From the NCBI GenBank assembly GCA_023301665.1, contig JALZUL010000292.1:1-6449 (forward strand): 6,449 nucleotides of DNA, given 5' to 3'. This stretch comes from Ascidiaceihabitans sp. Its GTDB lineage: Bacteria > Pseudomonadota > Alphaproteobacteria > Rhodobacterales > Rhodobacteraceae. Every line of letters starts with the position of its first letter. Position 1 is the first letter of the stretch. Made by a program: the position numbers and the translations under genes. This document shows positions 1-6,449 of this stretch, piece by piece. The notes below the pieces were generated by a model. That model saw nothing but the letters and a program-made list of their open reading frames with translations. It was not told where the DNA came from and did no database searches.

Positions 1-326
1 ATGATGATGTGGTTGTTATCCAAAAGAATCTTGAATTGGTTTCGACAACTTTAGAGGACTTGGAAGAAGAGGTTGAGAAAGACGCCCCTGATCCAAGCAA
101 GCTAAAGCTCATAGCTGGAAAGCTGTTGGAGATTTCCGCGATCATTGCGAAGTATTGTGGTGGGAAGGTCGATATTGCCTTGAACAAAGCCTTTGAAACG
201 ATTGGGGAAGAGGGCACCAAATGGGGAGTCCGCTATGGTGCCGCAGCCTATGTCAGCACCAATGAGGGCGTTCAATCCGTCGCCAAGGCCACCTTGCAAT
301 TGGTTAAAACCTTGGCAGGCGGGTGA
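1..326 (+). CDS. Unrecognised protein, C-terminal part only (5' end outside window)
   Basis: The reading frame (codons starting at position 3) is open to the left edge and ends at TGA 324-326, so 107 residues are visible and the true start probably lies upstream. A GTG at 9 could be a start, but only 8 bases precede it and they show no ribosome-binding site. The visible part has an acidic, probably helical or coiled stretch (LEDLEEEVEKD, about residues 18-28) followed by hydrophobic or amphipathic helices (LKLIAGKLLEISAIIAKY, then VAKATLQLVKTLAGG at the end). It has no signal peptide, convincing transmembrane segment or catalytic motif that I can name. A hand count gives about 49% GC, lower than the downstream genes appear. 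The product is mostly alpha-helical by inference. I do not recognise the family and assign no function; nothing links it to the catabolic operon downstream. Confidence 0.6.
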   Translation, partial: DDVVVIQKNLELVSTTLEDLEEEVEKDAPDPSKLKLIAGKLLEISAIIAKYCGGKVDIALNKAFETIGEEGTKWGVRYGAAAYVSTNEGVQSVAKATLQLVKTLAGG

Positions 327-419
327 GACACGTGAGATCGGTTTACGATTGCTTGGTGGTGCGGTTTGATCTTACCTGTGGTTTCCAGCGGATGAAGGGT
401 GTGGGTTTGTAGGTCAAAG

Positions 420-1319
420 ATGATAAAAAGCCAGATCACCTTTAAACAGCTCGAGGCCTTTGCCTTTGTCGTGGATACGGGCACTTTTCGTGCGGCGGCG
501 AAAGCGTTGGGCACCACGCAGCCTAACATTTCGGCGCGGATCAATGCGCTTGAGGGTGCCTTGAACGTCACATTGTTGATCAGAGATGCTGTATCGGTGC
601 GCTTGACATCGGACGGCGAAAAGCTGTTGCAGAAAACGCGTGAGGTTCTTTGGGCCGGTGAAGCCCTGATCGAGGAAGCCGGTCGCCAAGAGCTTATCGA
701 GGAAACCCTACGATTGGGCGTGACCGAGCTGGTCGCCTGCACATGGTTGCAACGCTTTTTGCGATTGATGCGAGACACCTATCCCAAGTTGCGTATTCAG
801 CTCGAAGTCGATGTCTCAACCCAGATTGATAGGCGTTTGATGGAGGGGCAGCTTGATTTGGCGCTGCAATCGGAGCCATTCAAATCGAAATCCTTTGCCA
901 GTGAACCCTTGGGGCAAGAGCATTATTGTTGGGTCGCGAACTCAAAGCTGATCCAACAGGTTGGGGCCAAGCCTGCGTTGGCCACGCTATTTGACCTGAC
1001 CGTTCTGACCCATGCCAAACACACACAGGCCTGCGCGGCGCTGCATGAGATGGCGCAGACCCACGGTTTGCGCAATGATCAGATTGTGCATTCAAGTGCC
1101 CTATCCGCCTGCGTGCCAATGGTGCTTGAGGGTATGGGGGTGGCGCTGTTGCCCGAACGGCTTTTGGTGGCTGAGATTGCAGCCGGTGAGTTGCACAAAA
1201 TAGCCGCGGATTGGTTGCCGGAGCCTTTGTCATTCTTTGCGCGTTACGCGCCAGCGCGGTCTGCGCGTTATGTGGAAAAAGCCGCGCAGATTGCAAAAGT
1301 TGCGGCGCAAGACATCTGA
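420..1319 (+). CDS. LysR-type transcriptional regulator
   Basis: This is a 299-residue LysR family regulator, within the usual length of about 290-310. Residues 6-64 form the N-terminal winged helix-turn-helix (FKQLEAFAFVVDTGTFRAAA, then TTQPNISARINALE as recognition helix). A linker helix follows, then a periplasmic-binding-protein-like effector domain from about residue 92 (LRLGVTELVACTWL) to about 285, including the typical late motif VPMVLEGMGVALLPERLL. I chose the ATG at 420: an AGG at 411-413 sits 6 bases upstream and the protein then begins directly with the HTH. The in-frame GTG at 399 would add seven non-conserved residues. The gene lies 94 bases before and in the same direction as the hydantoinase operon, so it is the obvious candidate regulator, probably an activator responding to a pathway metabolite. 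The ligand cannot be predicted. No terminator is visible after it, so some readthrough into the operon is possible. Confidence 0.93.
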   Translation: MIKSQITFKQLEAFAFVVDTGTFRAAAKALGTTQPNISARINALEGALNVTLLIRDAVSVRLTSDGEKLLQKTREVLWAGEALIEEAGRQELIEETLRLGVTELVACTWLQRFLRLMRDTYPKLRIQLEVDVSTQIDRRLMEGQLDLALQSEPFKSKSFASEPLGQEHYCWVANSKLIQQVGAKPALATLFDLTVLTHAKHTQACAALHEMAQTHGLRNDQIVHSSALSACVPMVLEGMGVALLPERLLVAEIAAGELHKIAADWLPEPLSFFARYAPARSARYVEKAAQIAKVAAQDI

Positions 1320-1334
1320 TCAAAATTTTTGATC
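1318..1334. promoter_or_regulatory. Palindromic LysR-type binding box upstream of the hydantoinase operon
   Basis: GATCAAAA-T-TTTTGATC is a perfect inverted repeat with 8-base arms around one central base. Its inner 13 bases (1320-1332) fit the LysR consensus T-N11-A. It begins inside the lysR stop codon and is centred 88 bases before the start of subunit A. If it is the recognition site, which in LysR systems usually lies near -65, transcription would start near 1391, just upstream of the AGGAG at 1403. A second, weaker T-N11-A match at 1347-1359, overlapping the 8-base palindrome AATCGATT (1349-1356), could be the activation site. A one-base loop rules out reading it as a simple terminator hairpin. 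The palindrome is seen directly; the role is inferred. Confidence 0.5.
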
Positions 1335-1355
1335 GGGGTGAAAAATTTAATCGAT

Positions 1356-1391
1356 TTGATTGTTTGGTGAATTTCGGGCCTTGTTCTGGAG
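1356..1391 (+). promoter_or_regulatory. Possible activator-dependent promoter of the hydantoinase operon
   Basis: TTGATT at 1356-1361 resembles a -35 element, but no good -10 follows at 16-18 bases (the bases near 1379-1385 read CCTTGTT). A weak -10 with a partial -35 is usual for LysR-activated promoters, and the position agrees with the box at 1318-1334. The start site near 1391 is only an inference from that spacing. Confidence 0.2.
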
Positions 1392-1402
1392 TAGCTAAGA
1401 TC

Positions 1403-1407
1403 AGGAG
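1403..1407 (+). promoter_or_regulatory. Ribosome-binding site of subunit A
   Basis: AGGAG lies 6 bases before the ATG at 1414. It is a strong Shine-Dalgarno match at good spacing and fixes the start codon of the first operon gene. Confidence 0.75.
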
Positions 1408-1413
1408 CCTTTT

Positions 1414-3519
1414 ATGACAGCCCCCTCTATTCGCCTTGGTGTCGATATCGGCGGCACATTCACTGATGTTGTGCTTGAGAAAGATGGCGTGCCCTTTTCG
1501 ACCAAAGTTTTGACGACCTACAGTGCGCCTGAGAATGCTATTATTGACGGTATGCATCAGGTCTGTGTGAAGGCGGGCGTTTTGCCCTCTGAGATAGATC
1601 AGATCATTCATGGCACCACGTTGGCGACAAATGCTTTGATCGAACGCCGCGGTGCCAAGACTGCGCTGATCACAACTGAGGGGTTTCGTGATGTCATCGA
1701 GATGCGGACAGAGTCGCGGTTTGAGCAATATGATTTGAACCTCAACCTCCCCGATCCGCTTTTGCCACGCCAGATGCGGTTTACGGTGGCTGGGCGGGTC
1801 GATGCCAATGGCAAGGTGCTTGTCGACATTGATCGTGCCGAGGTTGAGGCTGTCGTGGATCAGATCGCTCAGGCGGGTTTTGAAAGCGTTGCGGTTGGGC
1901 TTATTCATTCGTATCTGAACCCCACTCACGAAGAGCTTGTGCGCGAGGTGTTGGCGGAAAAGTTGCCACATGTGGCTGTTTCAATCTCTTCAGAGGTGTC
2001 GCCGCAAATGCGCGAATACGAGCGGTTCAATACCGTTGTGGCGAACGCATATATCAAGCCATTGATGGCATCCTATTTGGGTCGTCTTGAGGATCGCCTG
2101 AGTGCTGAGGGGGTGTCGTGTCGTATTTTCCTGATGCATTCCGGTGGCGGCATTATTTCGATCCAGAACGCCGCAGAGTTCCCTGTGCGCTTGGTTGAAT
2201 CTGGTCCTGCGGGTGGTGCGGTTTTTGCGGCTCATATCGCGGCGCGTTACGGCCTTGATAAAGTGTTGTCCTTTGACATGGGGGGGACGACAGCAAAGAT
2301 TTGTCTGATCAAGAACCAAACCCCCAAGACGTCGCGCGTTTTTGAAGTGGCGCGCACTTATCGTTTTAAGAAGGGTTCAGGCATGCCAATTTCGATCCCT
2401 GTGATCGACATGGTAGAGATTGGTGCAGGTGGGGGATCGTTGGCGCATGTGGATGCCTTGCGTCAAATCCGCGTTGGTCCTGAAAGCGCGGGGTCCGAGC
2501 CCGGGCCTGCGTGTTATGGCCGTGATGGTGAGCGGCCCGCGGTGACGGATGCGGATCTTGTTTTGGGCAAGCTTGATCCTGATAACTTTGCCGGTGGGTC
2601 CATCAAATTGCATGCGGCTGCGTCAGAGGCCGCTTTGTTGGGCCATGTGGGCGATACGTTGGATATGGACGCGATTGAGGCGGCTTTTGGCGTGGCCGAG
2701 ATGGTGGATGAAAACATGGCCAATGCCGCGCGTGTGCATGCCGTCGAAAATGGTGAAGACCTATCAGAGTATACGATGATTGCCTTTGGCGGTGCTGCGC
2801 CGCTGCATGCTGGACGGCTGTGTGAAAAACTGGGTGTGGCGCGCTTGTTGGTGCCGCCGGGTGCAGGGGTTGGTTCGGCTTTGGGGTTTTTGCGTGCCCC
2901 CTTTAGCTTTGAGGCGAACCGGTCGGTATATATGAAGCTGAGCGATTTTGACGGTGAACGCATCAGGTCATTGCTCACGGACCTACAATCTGAGGCCACT
3001 GGATTTGTACGAACCTGTGACGCGGTCAGCCCGATCTTGTCCGAGTTTAAAGTTTACATGCGCTACACGGGTCAAGGGTGGGAAATACCGATTGATCTGA
3101 CACAAGAGCAGGCGATGAACCCCGATGTAAACACCTTTGAGGCGCGGTTCATTGAAGATTATTCCAAGTTGTTTGGCCGCGCGGTCGAGGGGATGGATAT
3201 CGAAATTACGGTTTGGTCTGTGAATGCAACGACACCGCCTGAAACGGTCGCTCGCGTTGGTGAAACTAAGGGCACCGGCTCTGCCAAGGTGGCGGGTGAA
3301 CGCCCGATTTTTGATGCGGCCTCTGCGCGATATCGGGATGCAAAGATCGTGAACCGGTTTGATATGATCGCAGGGGAGCGGGCGGTAGGCCCTGTCGCTG
3401 TGATTGAGGATGAAACCACAATTATTGTGCCTGCAAGCCGCGATGCACTCTGTCAGCCCGATGGCTGTATCGACGTCATCATGCGCAAGCCGCACGCATC
3501 AAGCAGCGCGAAAGGATAA
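1414..3519 (+). CDS. hyuA: Hydantoinase/oxoprolinase family protein, subunit A (HyuA-like, ATP-dependent)
   Basis: This 701-residue protein matches the usual length of about 680-720 for separate A subunits. It belongs to the hydantoinase A/oxoprolinase family, whose ASKHA-like fold uses ATP to activate a lactam, imide or hydantoin carbonyl (or a ketone in the related carboxylases). The N-terminal domain (about 7-185) has the phosphate-binding loop DIGGTFTD at 11-18 and HGTTLATNAL at 66-75. The central domain (about 205-490) has ESGPAGGA at 262-269, the second phosphate motif DMGGTTAK at 288-295, EIGAGGGS at 335-342, FGGAAPLHA at 458-466 and PPGAGVGSALG at 481-491. The C-terminal domain carries RYTGQGWE at 550-557. 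All nucleotide-binding motifs look intact. It should act in the cytoplasm with the B subunit encoded 4 bases downstream. N-methylhydantoinase is the common annotation, but caprolactamase, 5-oxoprolinase or a carboxylase cannot be excluded. An acetone-carboxylase-type gamma subunit is not present in the window. The gene symbol is family-level. Confidence 0.93.
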   Translation: MTAPSIRLGVDIGGTFTDVVLEKDGVPFSTKVLTTYSAPENAIIDGMHQVCVKAGVLPSEIDQIIHGTTLATNALIERRGAKTALITTEGFRDVIEMRTESRFEQYDLNLNLPDPLLPRQMRFTVAGRVDANGKVLVDIDRAEVEAVVDQIAQAGFESVAVGLIHSYLNPTHEELVREVLAEKLPHVAVSISSEVSPQMREYERFNTVVANAYIKPLMASYLGRLEDRLSAEGVSCRIFLMHSGGGIISIQNAAEFPVRLVESGPAGGAVFAAHIAARYGLDKVLSFDMGGTTAKICLIKNQTPKTSRVFEVARTYRFKKGSGMPISIPVIDMVEIGAGGGSLAHVDALRQIRVGPESAGSEPGPACYGRDGERPAVTDADLVLGKLDPDNFAGGSIKLHAAASEAALLGHVGDTLDMDAIEAAFGVAEMVDENMANAARVHAVENGEDLSEYTMIAFGGAAPLHAGRLCEKLGVARLLVPPGAGVGSALGFLRAPFSFEANRSVYMKLSDFDGERIRSLLTDLQSEATGFVRTCDAVSPILSEFKVYMRYTGQGWEIPIDLTQEQAMNPDVNTFEARFIEDYSKLFGRAVEGMDIEITVWSVNATTPPETVARVGETKGTGSAKVAGERPIFDAASARYRDAKIVNRFDMIAGERAVGPVAVIEDETTIIVPASRDALCQPDGCIDVIMRKPHASSSAKG

Positions 3520-3523
3520 GGCA

Positions 3524-5233
3524 TTGAAACCAGAACATTCAAAAGTCGCCTATCAAGTCATGTGGAACCGTTTGATCTCCGTTGTTGAGGAACAGGCGCA
3601 GGCCTTGGTGCGCACCGCCTTTTCGACTTCGGTGCGCGAGGCCGGGGATTTATCTGCAGGCGTTTATGATGTTGAGGGCCGCATGCTTGCGCAGGCGGTC
3701 ACTGGCACACCCGGCCACGTGAACGCGATGGCAGACGCTGTTGCCCATTTCATACGTCGCATTGGGCGAGAGAACATCACAGACGGGGACATCTATATCA
3801 CGAACGACCCATGGGAAGGCACGGGCCATCTGCACGACATCACCATGGTCACCCCGTCGTTTCACAATGGCGCCCATGTCGGGTTCTTTGCCTGTACCGC
3901 GCATATCGTGGATATCGGCGGGCGCGGGTTTGGTGCGGATGCTCATAGCATCTATGAGGAAGGCCTTTATATCCCGATCATGAAATTCGCTGACAAAGGC
4001 CGCGTGGACGAGACACTGACCCGCATTATCCGTGGCAACGTCCGTGAACCTGACCAATTGATCGGCGATGTCTATGCCTTGGCGACATGCAATGAAATTG
4101 GTCATCGCCGCCTGATCACGATGATGGAAGAGTTCAATCTGGACGATCTGAATGGCATCGCCGAGTTCATCCTAGACAATTCACGCCGCGCCACGATTGA
4201 ACGTATCGCCGCCCTGCCCCAGCAATCGGCATCGGGTGAAATGACGGTAGACGGCTTTGAACGCCCGATCACACTCAAGGTTAAGGTCAGCATCCAAGGC
4301 GACAAGATTGTGTCTGACTTTACCGGCTCATCAGGGCTCGACAAAAAGGGGATCAACTGTCCGCTGGTCTATGCCAAAGCCTATGCCTGCTATGCTTTGA
4401 AAGTCGCGATTGCGCCGGAAATCCCCAACAACGCAGCCAGCCTTGCCCCGTTTGAGATCACCGCGCCAGAGAACACTATCGTAAACGCATTGCACCCAGC
4501 ACCTGTGGCCTTGCGCCATATCGTTGGCCATTTTGTGCCCGATGTGGTGTTCAACGCCTTTGATAAAATCGTGCCGGGGTTGGTGCCTGCTGAGGGCGCA
4601 GGTTGCCTGTGCAATTTTCAGGTCTCATTGCGTCCGCGCACCGATGGGCCTGCCCCAAAAGATGCGCGGCGCTCTGAGGTTTTGACCTTTAATTCGGGCG
4701 GATCTGGCGCACGCCCCGCACATGACGGGTTAAACGCAACCGCCTTTCCCTCGGGGGTGATGACAATGCCAATCGAAGCCACCGAACATGCCGGTCCGGT
4801 GATTATTTGGCGCAAAGAGCTGCGCCCCGATTCTGGGGGTGCTGGAAAGACCCGCGGCGGGTTGGGCCAATACATGGAAGTGGGTGCTCAGGACGGGCAT
4901 GAGTTCGACATCCAAGCGATGTTTGATCGCGTCGACCACCCCGCACGTGGCAGACGTGGAGGCCGCGCCGGTGCACCAACCACAATCGTTCAAGACGACG
5001 GCGCAGCCATGAACGGCAAGGGCAAACAGTTTGTCGCCCATGGCAGAAAAGTCATCATGGCCTTTCCCGGTGGTGCAGGCTACGGCGATCCAAGCGAGCG
5101 CCCCATTGCGCAGGTCAAACGGGATTTGGCACGCGGTTATATTTCGGCGGAAACGGCTGCAACTGAGTATAATCTATCGGCAGACGATATCGCAGATGTT
5201 GCACGACGCATTGCACAAGGAGAGGCCGTATGA
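3524..5233 (+). CDS. hyuB: Hydantoinase/oxoprolinase family protein, subunit B (HyuB-like)
   Basis: With a TTG start at 3524 this is a 569-residue protein, a normal length for the B subunit. The TTG gives the expected N-terminus (KPEHSKVAYQVMWNRLI) and has an AAGG at 3512-3515, 8 bases upstream, inside the end of subunit A. The frame stays open back to 3404, but that extension overlaps subunit A and has no family character. The next in-frame ATG (3560) lacks a ribosome site and would cut into the conserved start. Family motifs are REAGDLSAGVYD (38-49), TNDPWEGTGHLHD (about 93-105), AHIVDIGG (about 126-133), FNSGGSGARPAHDG (389-402) and PGGAGYGDP (515-522 region). The conserved His and Asp residues in these motifs are the likely metal or active-site ligands (family knowledge, not tested here). 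It should form a cytoplasmic complex with subunit A, probably through translational coupling across the 4-base gap. The coding strand is richer in C than that of subunit A. Confidence 0.92.
   Translation: MKPEHSKVAYQVMWNRLISVVEEQAQALVRTAFSTSVREAGDLSAGVYDVEGRMLAQAVTGTPGHVNAMADAVAHFIRRIGRENITDGDIYITNDPWEGTGHLHDITMVTPSFHNGAHVGFFACTAHIVDIGGRGFGADAHSIYEEGLYIPIMKFADKGRVDETLTRIIRGNVREPDQLIGDVYALATCNEIGHRRLITMMEEFNLDDLNGIAEFILDNSRRATIERIAALPQQSASGEMTVDGFERPITLKVKVSIQGDKIVSDFTGSSGLDKKGINCPLVYAKAYACYALKVAIAPEIPNNAASLAPFEITAPENTIVNALHPAPVALRHIVGHFVPDVVFNAFDKIVPGLVPAEGAGCLCNFQVSLRPRTDGPAPKDARRSEVLTFNSGGSGARPAHDGLNATAFPSGVMTMPIEATEHAGPVIIWRKELRPDSGGAGKTRGGLGQYMEVGAQDGHEFDIQAMFDRVDHPARGRRGGRAGAPTTIVQDDGAAMNGKGKQFVAHGRKVIMAFPGGAGYGDPSERPIAQVKRDLARGYISAETAATEYNLSADDIADVARRIAQGEAV
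5217..5222 (+). promoter_or_regulatory. Ribosome-binding site of the FAD oxidoreductase, inside the end of subunit B
   Basis: AAGGAG lies 7 bases before the ATG at 5230. It falls within the subunit B coding sequence, and the start overlaps that gene's TGA stop as ATGA (5230-5233), an arrangement typical of coupled translation. Confidence 0.75.
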
Positions 5234-6438
5234 GTCCCCAAAGCCCAAAACAAAAAACCTATGATGTGGTCATCATCGGCGGTGCAATCATGGGATCATC
5301 GACGGCTTGGTTCTTGACGGACAATCCAGATTTCAATGGCAGTATATTGGTGGTCGAAAAGGACCCCACTTATGAGAATTCATCCACCGCCCACACCAAT
5401 TCATGTATGCGTCAACAGTTCTCTGCAAAGCTGAATGTGCAGATCAGCCAATTCGCGGCGGACTTTGTTAAAAACCTACCCGAGCGTATCGGCGACGAAC
5501 GTGTACCGGCCCAAGTGATCCAAAACTACGGATACATGTATCTTGCCGATAATGACGCCTTTGCTGATATCTTGCGTGAGAACCAAAAAGTGCAGCTCGA
5601 GGCAGGGGCAGAAACGCAGTTGCTTGACCCTCAGCAGATCAAGGCGCGGTACCCGTTTTACACGGTCGATGATTTGGCGCTAGGGTCTATCAACCTCAAG
5701 GATGAGGGCTATTGGGATGGCGGCCTTGTTTTCGATTGGTGGCGCCGCTCTGCGCGTGATCGCGGTGTTGAGTTTGTGGAAAATGAAGTTGTCGCAATTT
5801 CCAAGACCGCGGCAGGTACTTTGGTGGATTCTGTAACGTTGGCGTCTGGGGATGTCATAAATTGCGGCCAAGTCGTGAACGCATCTGGCCCACGGGCTGC
5901 GCGCACTGCCCAAATGGCTGGGCTGGATATCCCTGTTGAGCCACGCAAACGGTTCACATGGATATTTTCAGCGCAACAGCCCCTTGATCAAGAGCTGCCA
6001 CTGACAATTGATCCATCAGGTGTCCACTTTCGCCAAGACGGACCCAAAACCTATCTGGCGGGGTGCCCTGCTGATCCGGACCCCGCCGTAAATTACGACG
6101 ATTTCCACATGGATCATGGCCGTTGGGAGAACCACGTTTGGCCGATCATTGCCAATCGCATTCCACAGTTTGAAACGATCAAGGTGATTAACGAATGGGC
6201 GGGGCATTACGCCTATAACACGTTTGACCAAAACGCGATTATGGGGCCGCATACAACCGTCAGTAACTTTATCTTCTTGAATGGTTTTTCCGGCCACGGG
6301 TTGCAACAATCCCCCGCTATGGGGCGTGGCACAGCCGAATGGCTCACGTATGGCGCTTACCGTAGTCTTGATCTGACATCGTATAATTTTGCCCGCATCC
6401 CAGAGAACCGCCCGATCATCGAAAAGGCCGTTATTTGA
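5230..6438 (+). CDS. FAD-dependent oxidoreductase, DAO family, FOXRED1/sarcosine-oxidase-like
   Basis: This complete 402-residue flavoprotein probably oxidises an amine or N-substituted amino acid. The N-terminus has a Rossmann dinucleotide-binding fold: YDVVIIGGAIMGSS at 11-24, a GxGxxG variant with Ala at the second Gly, ending at the acidic residue E43 (ILVVEKD) that should bind the FAD ribose. HTNSCMRQQFS at 55-65 is the usual region after the first strands in this subgroup. The C-terminal half has EWAGHYAYNTFDQN at 322-335 and NGFSGHGLQQ at 351-360, which I recall as signatures shared with FOXRED1-like and sarcosine/dimethylglycine-oxidising flavoproteins. No Cys lies in the C-terminal FAD region, so the flavin is probably not bound covalently in the manner of monomeric sarcosine oxidase. 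There is no signal peptide, so it should be cytoplasmic. The start overlaps the subunit B stop by 4 bases. The substrate and electron acceptor are unknown. Only 11 bases follow its stop, so whether the operon continues cannot be seen. Confidence 0.9.
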   Translation: MSPQSPKQKTYDVVIIGGAIMGSSTAWFLTDNPDFNGSILVVEKDPTYENSSTAHTNSCMRQQFSAKLNVQISQFAADFVKNLPERIGDERVPAQVIQNYGYMYLADNDAFADILRENQKVQLEAGAETQLLDPQQIKARYPFYTVDDLALGSINLKDEGYWDGGLVFDWWRRSARDRGVEFVENEVVAISKTAAGTLVDSVTLASGDVINCGQVVNASGPRAARTAQMAGLDIPVEPRKRFTWIFSAQQPLDQELPLTIDPSGVHFRQDGPKTYLAGCPADPDPAVNYDDFHMDHGRWENHVWPIIANRIPQFETIKVINEWAGHYAYNTFDQNAIMGPHTTVSNFIFLNGFSGHGLQQSPAMGRGTAEWLTYGAYRSLDLTSYNFARIPENRPIIEKAVI

Positions 6439-6449
6439 TACCGCCCGCG

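Noticed and set aside
1..9. ATGATGATG at the window start as a start codon cluster
   Set aside because: That frame stops after 17 codons; the well-formed frame is codon phase 3 and is open to the edge.
399..419. Alternative GTG start for the LysR regulator
   Set aside because: It would add seven residues (MWVCRSK) before the usual start of the helix-turn-helix, and the ATG at 420 has an AGG at suitable spacing.
327..419. Possible terminator or promoter between the first gene and lysR
   Set aside because: Only a CACGTG palindrome (329-334) and weak TTGCTT/TTACCT elements are seen; no stem with a T tail and no convincing promoter pair.
1318..1334. The palindrome as an intrinsic terminator of lysR
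   Set aside because: The arms are separated by a single base, the stem is AT-rich, and GATCGGGG rather than a T run follows the second arm. An operator explains it better.
1396..1401. TAAGAT as a -10 element for the operon
   Set aside because: It would place the transcript start at about 1408, after the AGGAG ribosome site, and there is no -35 match at the right distance.
880..1971. Long open frame on the - strand (363 codons) spanning lysR, the gap and the start of subunit A
   Set aside because: It lies antisense to two clear family members, crosses the AT-rich operator gap, and its translation has no recognisable domain or conserved pattern. It is a shadow of the coding frames.
3404..3523. 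Upstream extension of the subunit B frame to an ATG at 3404
   Set aside because: The 40 extra residues overlap conserved-length subunit A, lack family similarity, and the TTG at 3524 has better spacing and gives the expected N-terminus.
5278..5295. GGAIMG in place of the canonical GxGxxG as a sign of a damaged flavin site
   Set aside because: Ala at this position is, from memory, common in this oxidoreductase subgroup, and all other FAD-binding features are intact.

Overview
The window is a piece of proteobacterial chromosome, most likely from an alphaproteobacterium of the Rhodobacterales/roseobacter type. That placement is an inference from moderate GC (mid-50s percent by eye), frequent TTG/GTG/GCG codons, and proteins matching my memory of roseobacter homologues. 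No RNA gene or phylogenetic marker is present to confirm it. All supported genes are on the + strand and pack the window tightly.

Layout: (i) positions 1-326 hold the 3' end of an unrecognised gene cut by the window edge. (ii) A 93-base gap leads to a LysR-type regulator (420-1319). (iii) A 94-base, AT-rich gap carries a clear palindromic LysR-type box (1318-1334) and a strong ribosome-binding site. (iv) A three-gene block follows, with gaps of 4 bases and then a 4-base overlap: hydantoinase/oxoprolinase subunit A (1414-3519), subunit B (3524-5233, TTG start) and a FAD-dependent oxidoreductase of the DAO/FOXRED1-like family (5230-6438). Only 11 bases remain after the last stop. There is no gene-free stretch over 300 bases.

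Likely joint function: the A and B subunits would form a cytoplasmic ATP-dependent enzyme that opens a lactam, imide or hydantoin ring (family knowledge: N-methylhydantoinase, 5-oxoprolinase, caprolactamase and related carboxylases). The oxidoreductase would oxidise an amine or N-substituted amino acid, perhaps the product of ring opening. The LysR regulator probably senses the substrate or an intermediate and activates the operon through the box upstream of subunit A. The substrate cannot be read from the sequence, and no transporter, racemase or carbamoylase lies in the window.

I see no mobile element, CRISPR array, RNA gene or clearly new type of system. The points worth following are the regulatory palindrome, the ring-opening plus flavin-oxidase pairing, a change in base skew between subunits A and B, and the unrecognised truncated gene at the left edge.
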